Assembly (NCBI RefSeq): GCF_900157385.1
Contig: NZ_LT717697.1
Span: 341,963 to 405,962, forward strand
Direction: 5' to 3'
DNA from: Mycobacterium terramassiliense
GTDB lineage: Bacteria; Actinomycetota; Actinomycetes; Mycobacteriales; Mycobacteriaceae
DNA: 64,000 bases
Every line of letters begins with the position of its first letter. Positions within the stretch are counted from its first letter, which is position 1. Made by a program: the position numbers and the translations under genes. Shown here piece by piece: positions 20,526-30,712 of the stretch. The notes under the pieces were generated by a model that searched no databases, had not been told where the DNA came from, and worked only from the letters and a program-made list of their open reading frames with translations.

Positions 20526-22715
20526 ATGACTGATCGCGTGTCGGTGGGGAACCTGCGCGTCGCCAAAGTGCTCTACGACTTCGTGAACAACGAGGCCCTG
20601 CCTGGCACCGATATCGACCCGGACAGCTTCTGGGCGGGCGTCGACAAAGTCGTCGCCGACCTCACTCCGCAGAACCAGAATTTGCTGAACCGTCGCGACG
20701 AGCTGCAGGCCCAGATCGACAAATGGCACCGCCAGCGGGTCATCGAGCCGATCGACACGGAGGCCTACCGCGAGTTCCTGACCGAGATCGGTTACCTGCT
20801 GCCCGAGCCCGCCGACTTCAGCATCACCACGTCTGGCGTCGACCCCGAGATCACCACGACGGCGGGCCCCCAGCTCGTGGTGCCGGTGACCAACGCCCGC
20901 TTCGCGCTCAACGCCGCCAATGCCCGGTGGGGCTCGCTGTACGACGCCCTCTACGGCACGGACGTGATCCCGGAAACCGACGGCGCCGAGCAGGGCACCA
21001 GCTACAACAAGGTGCGCGGCGACAAGGTGATCGCCTACGCCCGCCAGTTCCTCGACGAGGCCGTGCCGCTGGCGTCGGGTTCGTGGGCGGACGCCGGCGG
21101 CCTGCGCATCGAAGACGGCCGGCTGCAGGTCGACCTCGGCGGCGAGTCCACCGGCTTGGCCCAGCCCGAGAAGTTCGTGGGCTACAGCGGCGACCTCGGC
21201 TCCCCCGCCTGGTCGGTGTTGCTGACCAACAACGGCCTGCACATCGAGGTCCTGATCGACCCCGAATCGCCGATCGGCAAGACCGACCGCGCCGGCATCA
21301 AGGACGTCGTCCTGGAGTCGGCGGTCACCACGATCATCGATTTCGAGGACGCGGTGGCCGCCGTCGACGCCGACGACAAGACCGCCGCCTACCGCAACTG
21401 GCTGGGCCTGATGCGGGGCGATCTGGCCGCCGAGGTCGACAAGGACGGCAAGACGTTCACCCGGGTGCCCAACCATGACCGCCACTACACCACCCCCGAC
21501 GGCGGCGAGCTGGTGCTGCCCGGACGCGCGCTGCTGTTCGTCCGCAACGTCGGGCACCTGATGACCAACGACGCGATCCTCGACGCCGACGGCAACGAAA
21601 TCTTCGAGGGCATCCAGGACGCGCTCTTCACCGGGCTGTGCGCCGTCCACGGGCTGAAGGCCACCGACGCCAACGGCCCGCTGCTCAACAGCCGCACCGG
21701 TTCCATTTACATCGTCAAGCCCAAGATGCACGGCCCCGACGAGGTGGCATACACCACCGAGCTGTTCAGCCGGGTCGAGGACGTGCTCGGCCTGCCGCAA
21801 ACCACGCTCAAGGTCGGCGTCATGGACGAGGAGCGGCGCACGACCGTCAACCTGAAGGCGTGCATCAAGGCCGCCGCCGACCGGATCGTGTTCATCAACA
21901 CCGGGTTCCTGGACCGCACCGGGGACGAGATCCACACCTCGATGGAGGCCGGTCCGATGGTCCGCAAGGGCGCGATGAAGACCCAGCCGTGGATCCTGGG
22001 CTACGAGGACAACAACGTCGACACCGGCCTGGCCGCCGGCTTCGCCGGGCACGCCCAGATCGGCAAGGGCATGTGGACCATGACCGAGCTGATGGCCGAC
22101 ATGGTCGAGCAGAAGATCAGCCAGCCGAAGCAGGGCGCCAGCACCGCGTGGGTGCCGTCGCCGACGGCCGCCACCCTGCACGCCATGCACTACCACAAGG
22201 TCGACGTCATCGAAGTGCAGAACGAGCTGGCCGGCAAGAAGCGGGCGAGCATCGATCAACTGCTCACCATCCCGCTGGCCAAGGAGCTGGCCTGGGCCCC
22301 CGAGGAGATCCGCGAGGAGGTCGACAACAACTGCCAGTCAATCCTGGGCTACGTGGTGCGCTGGATCGACCAGGGCGTCGGGTCCTCGAAGGTGCCTGAC
22401 ATCCACAACGTCGCGCTCATGGAGGACCGTGCCACGCTGCGCATCTCCAGCCAGCTGCTGGCCAACTGGCTGAGGCACGGCGTGATCACCGCCGAGGACG
22501 TCCGGGCCAGCCTGGAGCGGATGGCCCCGATGGTGGATCAGCAGAACGCCGGCGACTCGAAGTACCTGCCGATGGCGCCCAACTTCGACGACAGCGTCGC
22601 CTTCCTGGCGGCCCAGGAGCTGATCTTGTCCGGAACCCAGCAGCCCAATGGCTACACCGAGCCGATCCTGCATCGGCGCCGGCGCGAGTTCAAAGCCCGC
22701 GCCGCCGCTGGGTGA
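20526..22715 (+). CDS. glcB: Malate synthase G
   Basis: This is the glyoxylate shunt enzyme: glyoxylate + acetyl-CoA to malate. It has 729 residues, the exact usual length. The ATG at 20526 follows a strong GGAGGAG (20515-20521). Catalytic regions visible are [36 protein letters not shown] (Mg-binding Glu), [19 protein letters not shown] and [20 protein letters not shown]. The 289-bp upstream gap holds no gene; the vapBC and PE_PGRS genes found nearby in M. tuberculosis are absent. Confidence 0.98.
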   Translation: MTDRVSVGNLRVAKVLYDFVNNEALPGTDIDPDSFWAGVDKVVADLTPQNQNLLNRRDELQAQIDKWHRQRVIEPIDTEAYREFLTEIGYLLPEPADFSITTSGVDPEITTTAGPQLVVPVTNARFALNAANARWGSLYDALYGTDVIPETDGAEQGTSYNKVRGDKVIAYARQFLDEAVPLASGSWADAGGLRIEDGRLQVDLGGESTGLAQPEKFVGYSGDLGSPAWSVLLTNNGLHIEVLIDPESPIGKTDRAGIKDVVLESAVTTIIDFEDAVAAVDADDKTAAYRNWLGLMRGDLAAEVDKDGKTFTRVPNHDRHYTTPDGGELVLPGRALLFVRNVGHLMTNDAILDADGNEIFEGIQDALFTGLCAVHGLKATDANGPLLNSRTGSIYIVKPKMHGPDEVAYTTELFSRVEDVLGLPQTTLKVGVMDEERRTTVNLKACIKAAADRIVFINTGFLDRTGDEIHTSMEAGPMVRKGAMKTQPWILGYEDNNVDTGLAAGFAGHAQIGKGMWTMTELMADMVEQKISQPKQGASTAWVPSPTAATLHAMHYHKVDVIEVQNELAGKKRASIDQLLTIPLAKELAWAPEEIREEVDNNCQSILGYVVRWIDQGVGSSKVPDIHNVALMEDRATLRISSQLLANWLRHGVITAEDVRASLERMAPMVDQQNAGDSKYLPMAPNFDDSVAFLAAQELILSGTQQPNGYTEPILHRRRREFKARAAAG

Positions 22716-22781
22716 AACCGGCTCGACAATGCGGTGAGTAGCGCGGCCGATGACTAGAATCTGGGCCGAGTCCACAACATC

Positions 22782-22810
22782 TCACATGATGAAAACAATT
22801 CACATGATGA
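22782..22810. repeat. 18-bp-spaced direct repeat TCACATGATGA
   Basis: TCACATGATGA occurs twice (22782-22792 and 22800-22810), separated by AAACAAT, in the leader of the next gene. A -10-like TAGAAT lies just upstream at 22755-22760, so the repeats may be in the 5' UTR or be a regulator site. Confidence 0.6.
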
Positions 22811-22837
22811 GTCGACGGGAAGGCGGCGGGCACCGGT

Positions 22838-24901
22838 ATGGGTAGGCACAGCATGCCCGACCCGGATGAGGCCGTCGACCAGCCAGCGGACGAAGACTTC
22901 GCCGACGACCAGGACGCGTCCGACGACACGGGTCACCACCACCGCGATGCCGCGGCCGACGGCAATTATTGGCGCGCAGACGATTACGTCGATGAGGGCT
23001 TTCCCGCCGAGGGCGATAATCCCTATCCCGCCGACGACACGTTCGCGCCTGCCGCCGACGACTATCCGGAATTCCCGCCGCGCAGCCCGGGTTCGGCGGG
23101 CGCCGAGCCGCCGGTCTCCCCGCCGTCGCTGTCGTCCCGGTTCCGCGGCGGGCACCGGGGCCTTGGCGAGCGCCTCGGCGGCCACCGCAGCGAGGGCGGG
23201 CGCCGCGGGGTCAGCATCGGGGTGATCGTCGCGCTCGTCGCCGTGGTCGTCGTGGTGGGCACCGTGATCCTGTGGAGCTTTTTCGGCGACGCGTTGTCGC
23301 ACCGCTCGCACAGCGCCGCGGCGCGCTGCGTCGGCGGCAAGGAGTCGGTCGCCGTCATCGCCGACCCGTCGATCTCCGAGCCCGTGCAGCAGCTCGCCGA
23401 GAGCTACAACTCCACGGCCGGCCCGGTCGGCGATCACTGCATGGTCGTCGGCGTCAAACCTGCCGGCTCCGACGCCGTGCTCAACGGATTCGCCGGCAAG
23501 TGGCCGGCCGAGTTGGGCGGCCAGCCGGCCCTGTGGATCCCGGGCAGCTCCGTTTCCGCCGCGCGGCTCGCCGCTTCCGCGGGCCAGAAAACCATCACCG
23601 AAAGCCATTCGCTGGTGACGTCGCCGGTCATGCTCGGCGTCCGGCCCGAACTCGGGCAGGCCCTGGCCAACCAGAACTGGGCGGCGCTGCCCGGCCTGCA
23701 AACCAACCCCAACGCGCTGGCCGGCCTGAACTTGCCGGCCTGGGGGTCCCTGCGGCTGGCACTGCCCACGAGCGGCAACGCCGACGCCGCGCTTTTGGCG
23801 GGCGAGGCCGTCGCGGCCGCATCGGTTCCGGCCGGTGCGCCGCCGACGCAGGGCACCGGCGCCGTGCGCACGTTGTTGAGCGCGCAGCCCAAGCTGGCCG
23901 ACAACTCGCTGACCGAGGCGATGAACGCGCTGCTGAAGCCCGGCGACGCGGCGAGCGCGCCGGTGCACGCGGTGGTCACCACCGAGCAGCAGCTGTTCGC
24001 GCGCGGCCAGTCGCTCTCCGATGTCAAGGGCACGCTGGCCTCTTGGCTGCCGCCGGGGCCGGCGCCCGTCGCCGACTACCCCGCGGTGCTGCTGAACGGC
24101 TCGTGGCTGACGCAGGAGCAGACCTCCGCGGCCAGCGGATTCGCCCGCTTCCTGCAAAAGCCTGAGCAACTCGCGAAGCTGGCCAAGGCCGGCTTCCGGG
24201 TCAACGGCGTCAAGCCGCCCAGCAGCCCGGTCACCTCGTTCCCGGCGCTGCCCGCCACCCTGTCGGTGGGTGACGACGCGATGCGCGCCACGCTGGCCGA
24301 AGCCATGGCCGCCCCGTCGAGCGGACTGGCCGCCACGATCATGCTGGACCAGTCGATGCCCGCCGACGAAGGCGGAAAGACCCGGCTCGCCAACGTCATC
24401 GGTGCGCTGCGCGACAAGATCAAGTCGTTGCCGCCGACCGCCAGCGTGGCGTTGTGGACCTTCGACGGCCACGAGGGTCGCTCGGAGGTGCCCGGCGGAC
24501 CGCTGGGTGACCCGGTTAACGGCCAGCCCCGCTCGGCAGCGCTGGCGGCGGCGCTGGACAAGCAGTATTCGTCGGCCGGCGGCGCGGTGTCGTTCACCAC
24601 CCTGCGCATGATCTACCAGGAGATGCAGGCCAATTACCATGCGGGACAGGCGAATTCGATCCTGGTGATCACCTCGGGGCCGCACACCGATCAGACCCTG
24701 GACGGCGCCGGCCTGCAGGACTTCATCCGCAAGAGCGCCGACCCGGCCAAGCCGATCGCGGTCAACGTCATCGATTTCGGCGGCGACCCCGACCGCTCGA
24801 CGTGGGAGGGCGTCGCGCAGCTCAGCGGCGGCGGCTACCAGAACCTCGCGACGTCGGCGTCCCCCGACCTTGCCGCGGCCCTCAACACGTTTTTGAGCTG
24901 A
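22838..24901 (+). CDS. Membrane-anchored protein with solute-binding-like and VWA-like domains
   Basis: This 687-residue protein is like M. tuberculosis Rv1836c. The first 125 residues are acidic, His/Asp/Pro-rich and probably disordered in the cytosol. One transmembrane helix follows at about 125-148 (SIGVIVALVAVVVVVGTVIL). The exported part has a type 2 periplasmic-binding-like region at about 165-460, then a VWA-like domain from about 495. The metal-site motif there reads MLDQSMP, so the last Ser of DxSxS is replaced. The role is unknown; by analogy, a surface adhesion or transport-linked factor. An alternative start is the ATG six codons later. Confidence 0.85.
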   Translation: MGRHSMPDPDEAVDQPADEDFADDQDASDDTGHHHRDAAADGNYWRADDYVDEGFPAEGDNPYPADDTFAPAADDYPEFPPRSPGSAGAEPPVSPPSLSSRFRGGHRGLGERLGGHRSEGGRRGVSIGVIVALVAVVVVVGTVILWSFFGDALSHRSHSAAARCVGGKESVAVIADPSISEPVQQLAESYNSTAGPVGDHCMVVGVKPAGSDAVLNGFAGKWPAELGGQPALWIPGSSVSAARLAASAGQKTITESHSLVTSPVMLGVRPELGQALANQNWAALPGLQTNPNALAGLNLPAWGSLRLALPTSGNADAALLAGEAVAAASVPAGAPPTQGTGAVRTLLSAQPKLADNSLTEAMNALLKPGDAASAPVHAVVTTEQQLFARGQSLSDVKGTLASWLPPGPAPVADYPAVLLNGSWLTQEQTSAASGFARFLQKPEQLAKLAKAGFRVNGVKPPSSPVTSFPALPATLSVGDDAMRATLAEAMAAPSSGLAATIMLDQSMPADEGGKTRLANVIGALRDKIKSLPPTASVALWTFDGHEGRSEVPGGPLGDPVNGQPRSAALAAALDKQYSSAGGAVSFTTLRMIYQEMQANYHAGQANSILVITSGPHTDQTLDGAGLQDFIRKSADPAKPIAVNVIDFGGDPDRSTWEGVAQLSGGGYQNLATSASPDLAAALNTFLS

Positions 24902-24966
24902 CGCCGATACCGCCGGGCCGCCGCAGGTGGCACGGCATCGGCCGGGGGCGGCGATAGCATTTGCCG

Positions 24967-25626
24967 ATGACCGCTATCGAGCCCTGCTGCGACGCGTGTC
25001 AGTCGCCGCCACTCGCGCCCGACTCGCGGTGGCTCCGCGCGGCGCGGTGGGCGCGGCGGCTGTCGTGGGTCAGCCTGGCCTGGATGCTCACCGAGGCCGC
25101 CGTTGGGCTTTGGCAAGGGCTGGCGGCCGGCTCGATCGCCCTGACCGGATGGGCGCTGGGCAGCGGTGTCGAGGGGGTGGCCAGCGTCATCGTGATCTGG
25201 CGGTTCACCGGTGACCGCACCCACTCCCCGACCGCCGAACGCAACGCGCAGCGCGCCGTCGCCCTGTCGTTTTGGCTGCTGGCCCCCTACGTCGCCGCCG
25301 AGTCCCTCCACCACCTGCTGCGCGCCGACCACGCAGGAACCACCGCGATCGGCATCGCGCTCACCGCCGCCGCGGTGGTGGCGATGCCAATCCTCGGCCG
25401 CGCCAAGCGCCGGCTCGCTGTCGAGCTTCGTTCGGGGGCCACCGCGGGCGAAGGAACCCAGAACTACCTCTGCGCCGCCCAGGCCGCCGGAGTGCTCTTC
25501 GGTTTGGCGGTCACGGCCGCGCGGCCCGGCGCCTGGTGGGTCGACCCGGTCATCGGCCTGGGCATCGCCGCCGCCGCCGGCTGGCAAGGCGTGCAGTCCT
25601 GGCGCGGCCAAACCTGCACATGCTGA
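24967..25626 (+). CDS. CDF-like membrane protein lacking metal ligands
   Basis: This 219-residue protein has about five or six hydrophobic helices in the layout of cation diffusion facilitators. The conserved WWVDPVIGLGIAAAAGW helix near the C-terminus is recognisable. The Asp/His ligands of canonical CDF helices 2 and 5 are missing (ALTGWALGSGVEGVASV and CAAQAAGVLFGLAV replace them). Cys residues cluster at both ends (CCDAC near residue 9, CTC at the end). It may be a degenerate or functionally changed relative. A TTG two codons earlier is a weaker start. Confidence 0.7.
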   Translation: MTAIEPCCDACQSPPLAPDSRWLRAARWARRLSWVSLAWMLTEAAVGLWQGLAAGSIALTGWALGSGVEGVASVIVIWRFTGDRTHSPTAERNAQRAVALSFWLLAPYVAAESLHHLLRADHAGTTAIGIALTAAAVVAMPILGRAKRRLAVELRSGATAGEGTQNYLCAAQAAGVLFGLAVTAARPGAWWVDPVIGLGIAAAAGWQGVQSWRGQTCTC

Positions 25627-25698
25627 CCGACTCCCGTTGACGCTGAGGCGCCGTCAGTCCTCCGGCATAGCATCGTGGGCGTTGCCGAAGGGAGCGTC

Positions 25699-26559
25699 AT
25701 GCAAATCGATTTCACCCCGGATCCCCGGCTCTACCCGTTTCAGTCGCGCTGGTTCGACGGCTCGCGCGGACGCCTGCATTACCTCGACGAGGGTGACGGG
25801 CCGCCGATCCTGTTGTGTCACGGCAACCCGACGTGGAGCTTTCTGTATCGGGACATCATCGTCGCGCTCCGCGACCGGTTCCGTTGCATCGCACCCGATT
25901 ACCTCGGCTTCGGGCTGTCGGAGCGGCCCGCGGGGTTCGGCTACAAGATCGACGAGCACGCCCAAGTGGTCGGCGAGTTCGTCGATCACCTCGGGCTCGA
26001 CGGCTACCTGACGATGGGCCAGGACTGGGGCGGCCCCATCAGCATGGCCGTCGCGGTCGAGCGCGCCGAGCGGGTGCGCGGCGTCGTGCTGGGCAACACC
26101 TGGTTCTGGCCGGCGGACACGTTCTCGACCAAGGCCTTCAGCCGGGTGATGTCCAGCCCGCCCATGCAATACGCCGTCCTGCACCGCAATTTCTTCGTCG
26201 AACGGCTGATCCCGGCGGGCACCCGGGACCGGCCGAGCGCTGCGGTGATGGAGCACTACCGGGCCGTGCAGCCCAGCGCCGAGGCGCGCAAAGGCGTGGC
26301 CGAGATGCCCAAGCAGATCCTCGCCGCCCATCCCCTGCTGGCCCGGCTCGCCCGCGAGGTGCCCGCCAAACTGGGCGCCAAGCCCGCGCTGTTCGTCTGG
26401 GGCATGAAGGATTTCGCGTTTCGGCCCGGTCCGACGCTGCCGCGGATGCGCACGGCATTTCCCGATCACGTCGTCGTCGAGCTGCCCGACGCCAAGCACT
26501 TCATCCAGGAGGACGCGCCGGACCGGATCTCGGCGGCGATCATCGAGCGCTTCGGCTGA
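25699..26559 (+). CDS. Haloalkane dehalogenase-like alpha/beta hydrolase (HLD-III type)
   Basis: This is a hydrolytic dehalogenase-family protein like Rv1833c/DmbC. It has 286 residues when started at the ATG 25699 (GAAGGGAG just upstream) rather than the GTG at 25675. The nucleophile Asp is in MGQDWGG. Halide-stabilising Asn and Trp lie in CHGNPTWS and directly after the nucleophile. The acid is likely the Asp of VWGMKD and the base the His of AKHFIQED. Natural substrates in mycobacteria are unknown. It is convergent with gcvB. Confidence 0.9.
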   Translation: MQIDFTPDPRLYPFQSRWFDGSRGRLHYLDEGDGPPILLCHGNPTWSFLYRDIIVALRDRFRCIAPDYLGFGLSERPAGFGYKIDEHAQVVGEFVDHLGLDGYLTMGQDWGGPISMAVAVERAERVRGVVLGNTWFWPADTFSTKAFSRVMSSPPMQYAVLHRNFFVERLIPAGTRDRPSAAVMEHYRAVQPSAEARKGVAEMPKQILAAHPLLARLAREVPAKLGAKPALFVWGMKDFAFRPGPTLPRMRTAFPDHVVVELPDAKHFIQEDAPDRISAAIIERFG

Positions 26560-26564
26560 CCCGA

Positions 26565-26578
26565 CGGGCGCGCGCCCG
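26565..26578. terminator. GC palindrome between convergent genes
   Basis: CGGGCGCGCGCCCG is a perfect 14-nt palindrome in the 22-bp gap between the dehalogenase and gcvB stops. It could act as a weak bidirectional terminator or pause site. It has no T tract and almost no loop. Confidence 0.25.
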
Positions 26579-26581
26579 GCG

Positions 26582-29404
26582 CTACGCGAACGCCTCCACC
26601 GGCGGGCAGGAGCAGACCAGGTTGCGGTCGCCGTAGGCGCCGTCGATGCGGCGCACCGGCGGCCACACCTTGGGCCGGAAGTCCTTGCCCAGCGGGTAGG
26701 CGGCCTCCTCCCTGGTGTACGGGTGGTCCCAGTCGGAGACCAACAGGCACTCAGCGGTGTGCGGCGCGCCCCGCAACGGGTTGTCGTCGGCGGACCACCC
26801 GCCCGCGCCGACGCGGTCGATCTCGCCGCGGATGGCGATCATGGCCTCGCAGAAGGCGTCGACTTCGGTCAGGGTCTCGCTCTCGGTGGGCTCCACCATG
26901 AGGGTGCCGGCCACCGGGAAGCTCATGGTGGGCGCGTGAAAGCCGTAGTCCGCCAGCCGTTTTGCCACATCGTCGACGGTCACCCCGGTCGACTTGGTGA
27001 TGCCGCGCAGGTCCAGGATGCACTCGTGGGCGACCATGCCGTTCTCTCCGGCGTACAGCACCGGGAAGTACTCGTCGAGCCGCCGGGCGATGTAGTTGGC
27101 CGAGGCGATCGCGGTCAGCGAGGCCGCCCGCAGACCCTGTGCACCCATCATCCTGATGTAGGCCCAGGTGATCGGCAGGATCGATGCCGACCCGTACGGC
27201 GCCGAGGACACCGGGTGGCCGCCGGGCAGGTCCGGGGCGTAGGGGTGGCCCGGCAGGAACGGGGCCAGGTGGGCGCGCGCCGCCACCGGGCCGACGCCGG
27301 GGCCGCCGCCGCCGTGCGGGATGCAGAACGTCTTGTGCAGGTTCAGGTGGCTGACGTCGCCGCCGAACCTGCCCGGGCGGGCCAGCCCGACCAGCGCGTT
27401 GAGGTTGGCGCCGTCGATGTAGACCTGGCCGCCGGCGTCGTGCACGGCCGCGCAGATTTCGGTGATGTCGTGCTCGAAGACGCCGTGGGTGGACGGGTAG
27501 GTGATCATCAGCGCCGCCAGCCGGTCGGCGTGCTCGGCCACCTTGGAACGCAGATCGTCGAGGTCGACGTCGCCGTTGTCGCGGCAGGCGACCACGGCCA
27601 CCCGCAGCCCGGCCAGCGCGGCCGACGCCGCGTTGGTGCCGTGCGCGCTGGAGGGGATCAGGCAGATGTCACGGTGCGGTTCACCCCGGCTGGCGTGGTA
27701 GTCGTGGATGGCCAGCAGGCCGGCGTACTCGCCCTGCGAGCCGGCGTTGGGCTGCAGCGAGACGGCGTCGTACCCGGTGATCTGCACCAGCCAGTTCTCC
27801 AGGTCGGCGATGAGACGGCGCACACCCGCGGTGTCGGCCGCCGGCGCGAACGGATGCAGGCGGGCGAATTCCGGCCAGGTGATCGGCTCCATCTCGGCGG
27901 CGGCGTTGAGCTTCATCGTGCAGGAACCGAGCGGAATCATGCTGCGGTCCAACGCAATATCCTTGTCCGCGAGCGTGCGCAGGTAGCGCATCATCGCCGT
28001 TTCGGTGCGGTATTGCGTGAACGCGGGATGGGTCAAAAACTCCGATGTCCGGGTGCTGATGCCGGCGCACACGGGTGCGGCGCGCGCCACGCCGAAGGCC
28101 TCGAGCACCGCGGCGACGTGCTCGTCGGTGGTGACCTCGTCGCAGGCCACCGACACGTGATCGTCGTCGACGCGCCACAGGTTGACGCCCTTGGCCTTGG
28201 CCGCGGCGACGACCTCCCCGGCGCGTCCGGGCACCCGGGCCAGGACCGTGTCGAAGTACTCGTCGTGCACCAGCGCGTCGCCGAGCGCGGCGGCGATCGC
28301 CTCGGCGTGACCGTGCACCCGGCGCGCGATCGCCGTCAGGCCGTCGGCGCCGTGGTAGCTGGCGTACATCGCCGCCATCACGGCCAGCAGCACCTGCGCG
28401 GTGCAGATGTTGCTGGTCGCCTTGTCGCGACGGATGTGCTGTTCGCGCGTCTGTAGCGCCAGCCGGTAGGCCGGCGAGCCGTCCGCATCCAGCGACACCC
28501 CGACCAGCCGCCCCGGCAGCTGGCGCGCGTGGTTGGCGTGCACCGCCAGGTAGCCGGCGTGTGGACCGCCGAATCCCATTGGCACGCCGAACCTTTGGGT
28601 GGTGCCGAACGCGACGTCGGCGCCGATCTCCCCGGGCGGCGTGATCAGCGTCAACGCCAGCAGGTCCGCACCGACGGCCACCAGCGCCCCACGCTCATGG
28701 GCTTCGGAAACCAGCGCCGACCAGTCCGTGACCCGCCCGCTGGCCCCGGGCAGCTGCGTGATGACCCCGAAGAAGTCACCGTCCGGCATGCCCTGTCGCA
28801 GATCGGCGCTGACGATCTCGATGCCCAGCGGCTTGGCCCGGGTGGCCAGCACGGCCGCGGTCTGGGCGAAGACGTCGGTGTCCACCGCGAGCCGGTTTGC
28901 GCCGCCGCGGGTGGCGCGGTGCATCAAGGTCATGGCTTCGGCCGCAGCGGTGCCCTCGTCGAGCATCGACGCGTTGGCGACCTCGAGGCCGGTGAGGTCG
29001 GCCACCATCGTCTGAAAGTTCAGCAGCGCCTCCAGCCGGCCCTGGCTGATCTCCGGCTGATACGGCGTGTAGGCGGTGTACCAGGCCGGGTTCTCCAGGA
29101 TGTTGCGCAACAACACCGGCGGCGTGAGCGTGTCGTAGTAGCCCTGCCCGATCATCGACACGGCCACGGTGTTGGCGTCGGCCAGCCGCCGCAGCTCGGC
29201 CAGCGCCTCGGCCTCGCTGGCCGGTGGCGGCAACTGCTCCAGGCCGGGCGCGGCGCCGCCGTCGAGCCGATCGAGGATGCCGGTGGGAACCGCCTTGGAT
29301 GCCAACTCGTCCAACGAGGCGACACCGATGACGTTGAGCATCGCCGCAACGGCCTGGCCGTCGGGGCCGATGTGCCGAAGGGCGAACGTTGATTGGTCGG
29401 GCAC
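26582..29404 (-). CDS. gcvB: Glycine dehydrogenase (decarboxylating), P-protein
   Basis: This is the PLP-dependent P-protein of the glycine cleavage system. It releases CO2 from glycine and passes the aminomethyl group to the lipoyl arm of GcvH. The 940 residues form the fused alpha2 type with two homologous halves. The PLP Lys lies in [18 protein letters not shown] near residue 695. GTG start with AGGAG 8 nt upstream. It is controlled by a tandem glycine riboswitch in its leader. gcvH lies about 3.3 kb upstream on the same strand. Confidence 0.97.
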   Translation of the reverse strand: MPDQSTFALRHIGPDGQAVAAMLNVIGVASLDELASKAVPTGILDRLDGGAAPGLEQLPPPASEAEALAELRRLADANTVAVSMIGQGYYDTLTPPVLLRNILENPAWYTAYTPYQPEISQGRLEALLNFQTMVADLTGLEVANASMLDEGTAAAEAMTLMHRATRGGANRLAVDTDVFAQTAAVLATRAKPLGIEIVSADLRQGMPDGDFFGVITQLPGASGRVTDWSALVSEAHERGALVAVGADLLALTLITPPGEIGADVAFGTTQRFGVPMGFGGPHAGYLAVHANHARQLPGRLVGVSLDADGSPAYRLALQTREQHIRRDKATSNICTAQVLLAVMAAMYASYHGADGLTAIARRVHGHAEAIAAALGDALVHDEYFDTVLARVPGRAGEVVAAAKAKGVNLWRVDDDHVSVACDEVTTDEHVAAVLEAFGVARAAPVCAGISTRTSEFLTHPAFTQYRTETAMMRYLRTLADKDIALDRSMIPLGSCTMKLNAAAEMEPITWPEFARLHPFAPAADTAGVRRLIADLENWLVQITGYDAVSLQPNAGSQGEYAGLLAIHDYHASRGEPHRDICLIPSSAHGTNAASAALAGLRVAVVACRDNGDVDLDDLRSKVAEHADRLAALMITYPSTHGVFEHDITEICAAVHDAGGQVYIDGANLNALVGLARPGRFGGDVSHLNLHKTFCIPHGGGGPGVGPVAARAHLAPFLPGHPYAPDLPGGHPVSSAPYGSASILPITWAYIRMMGAQGLRAASLTAIASANYIARRLDEYFPVLYAGENGMVAHECILDLRGITKSTGVTVDDVAKRLADYGFHAPTMSFPVAGTLMVEPTESETLTEVDAFCEAMIAIRGEIDRVGAGGWSADDNPLRGAPHTAECLLVSDWDHPYTREEAAYPLGKDFRPKVWPPVRRIDGAYGDRNLVCSCPPVEAFA

Positions 29405-29435
29405 GGGCGAAACTCCTGAGGTCGAGGGAGCGGCG

Positions 29436-29652
29436 GCCCTCTCCCTCTGTCTTCACCCGTTCGCCGGGCGCCTGAGAGATTCGGCGCCGGGTGCTGCCCG
29501 AACGCCTTTCCCCATCGGCGGGTGTGGACCGCTACGGATCTCCACCGCTTTCCAGAGGCGTCGTTAACTCGCGCGGTCCGGGTGCCTGAGAGGTTGACGG
29601 AGAGGTATTGCTCCTTCGGCGTCCGTGACTGGCGGCCACGGAACTCTCCCGC
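29436..29652 (-). promoter_or_regulatory. Tandem glycine riboswitch (gcvT element) upstream of gcvB
   Basis: On the minus strand, aptamer 1 begins GCGGGAGAG (29652-29644) with the core CGCCGAAGGAGCAA and CTCTCAGGCACC. Aptamer 2 (about 29550-29436) has CGCCGATGGGGAAAGGCG and ATCTCTCAGGCGCC, closing with GACAGAGG. These paired cores are diagnostic of the cooperative glycine sensor. Between aptamer 2 and the ribosome site, GAGGGAG (29447-29441) can pair with CTCCCTC (29430-29424). That hairpin is a candidate expression platform. Glycine should switch gcvB on. Confidence 0.93.
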
Positions 29653-29699
29653 TCGAGTGCGACGCGTAGGCCAGTTTACCCGGCCCTCGTCAGTCCCCC

Positions 29700-29759
29700 G
29701 CGAGCGTGCGTGTCTGCGCAGCGACACGCCGCAAAACGGGTACAACCGCGCACGCTCGC
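29700..29759. repeat. Palindromic intergenic repeat, copy A
   Basis: The ends GCGAGCGTGCG (29700-29710) and CGCACGCTCGC (29749-29759) are perfect inverted repeats. Inside, CGTGTC/GACACG form a second stem. A related copy lies at 38455-38520. The central 22 nt (29709-29730) match 19 of 22 there. Confidence 0.75.
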
Positions 29760-29775
29760 GCCAAAGGACGGGTGG

Positions 29776-30405
29776 CTAGCCGATCTTGCGGTCGCGGTGC
29801 TTGCGCCGGGAGGCCAGCTCGTCTTCCGGGGCGGCGATCGATTCGCCGCCGTCGGCGCGCTCGCCGTGGAAGTCGGCGATGACACCGGTCAGCTCGCGCA
29901 TGGCCCCGGAGACGGCGATGCCGAACACGCCCTGCCCGCCCTGCAACAGGTCCACGACCTCTTCGGCCGAGGTGCACTCGTAAACGGTGGTGCCGTCGGA
30001 GAACAAGGTGATGTTGGCCAGGTCCTGGACGCCGCGCTGGCGCAGATGGTCGACCGCGACCCGGATGTTGTGCAGCGAGATGCCGGTGTCGAGCAGCCGC
30101 TTGACGATTTTGAGAACCAGGATGTCCTTGAACGAGTAAAGCCGCTGGCTGCCGGAGCCGGCCGCGCTGCGGATCGACGGGACGACCAGCGACGTGCGCG
30201 CCCAGTAGTCCAGCTGCCGGTAGGTGATCCCGGCGATCTGGCAAGCGCTGGGCCCCCGGTAACCCACCAGCTCGTCGGGCACGGAATCGTCGGGAAACAG
30301 CCCCGGCTGCACGGGCGCGCTGGCTGCGGTGACGGCCTGGTCGCTGCTCGCGGCGTTCGCGCCGTCAGCTAGATCCAGCTGCTCTTGACGTGGCTGCTCG
30401 CTCAC
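29776..30405 (-). CDS. MerR-type HTH transcriptional regulator (Rv1830-like)
   Basis: This 209-residue regulator has a winged-helix of MerR type at about residues 50-120. YRGPSACQIAGITYRQLDYW is the DNA-recognition helix region, and RLYSFKDILVLKIVKRLLD follows. The GTG at 30405 is preferred because GAGAGGAA sits just before it; the frame extends 17 codons further without a ribosome site. The last ~40 residues are charged. Its M. tuberculosis counterpart has been tied to growth and cell-division control. Possible direct targets include neighbouring gcv genes, but no site was identified. Confidence 0.88.
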   Translation of the reverse strand: MSEQPRQEQLDLADGANAASSDQAVTAASAPVQPGLFPDDSVPDELVGYRGPSACQIAGITYRQLDYWARTSLVVPSIRSAAGSGSQRLYSFKDILVLKIVKRLLDTGISLHNIRVAVDHLRQRGVQDLANITLFSDGTTVYECTSAEEVVDLLQGGQGVFGIAVSGAMRELTGVIADFHGERADGGESIAAPEDELASRRKHRDRKIG

Positions 30406-30712
30406 GGTGGTTCCTCTCGCCGATCGCGCTGTCCTCATTGGCTGCACCGCAGCCACGTTTGCTCAGGCCCGAGTGCTAGTGAGCTTACGCTTTTCGATAG
30501 CCGCCGCGCCTTTAAGTCGTGATGAAAGTATGGCCGCTGCGGGGCTGTGTGGCCGCACTATCGGCCAGCGTGTCGACATCGCGGTGCCAGATGAGATAGA
30601 TCCGTGATGTCGAGTCCCAGCGTAGTGCTTCGCCGAGCGGTCGCAGAATCGCGTGGTTCGGGCGCACCTCGTGCGGTTGCCGGGGACTGCTCGCGACGGG
30701 GGTGGGCGAGCG
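30406..30712 (-). other. Intergenic region before the MerR-type regulator gene
   Basis: This stretch of 307 bp has no gene that I can support. It must carry the regulator's promoter and the end of the DUF151 gene's transcript. No clear hairpin terminator or operator stands out. Confidence 0.4.

Noticed and set aside
25637..25673. Promoter TTGACG / TAGCAT before the dehalogenase gene
   Set aside because: Spacing of 25 bp is too long for a SigA promoter.
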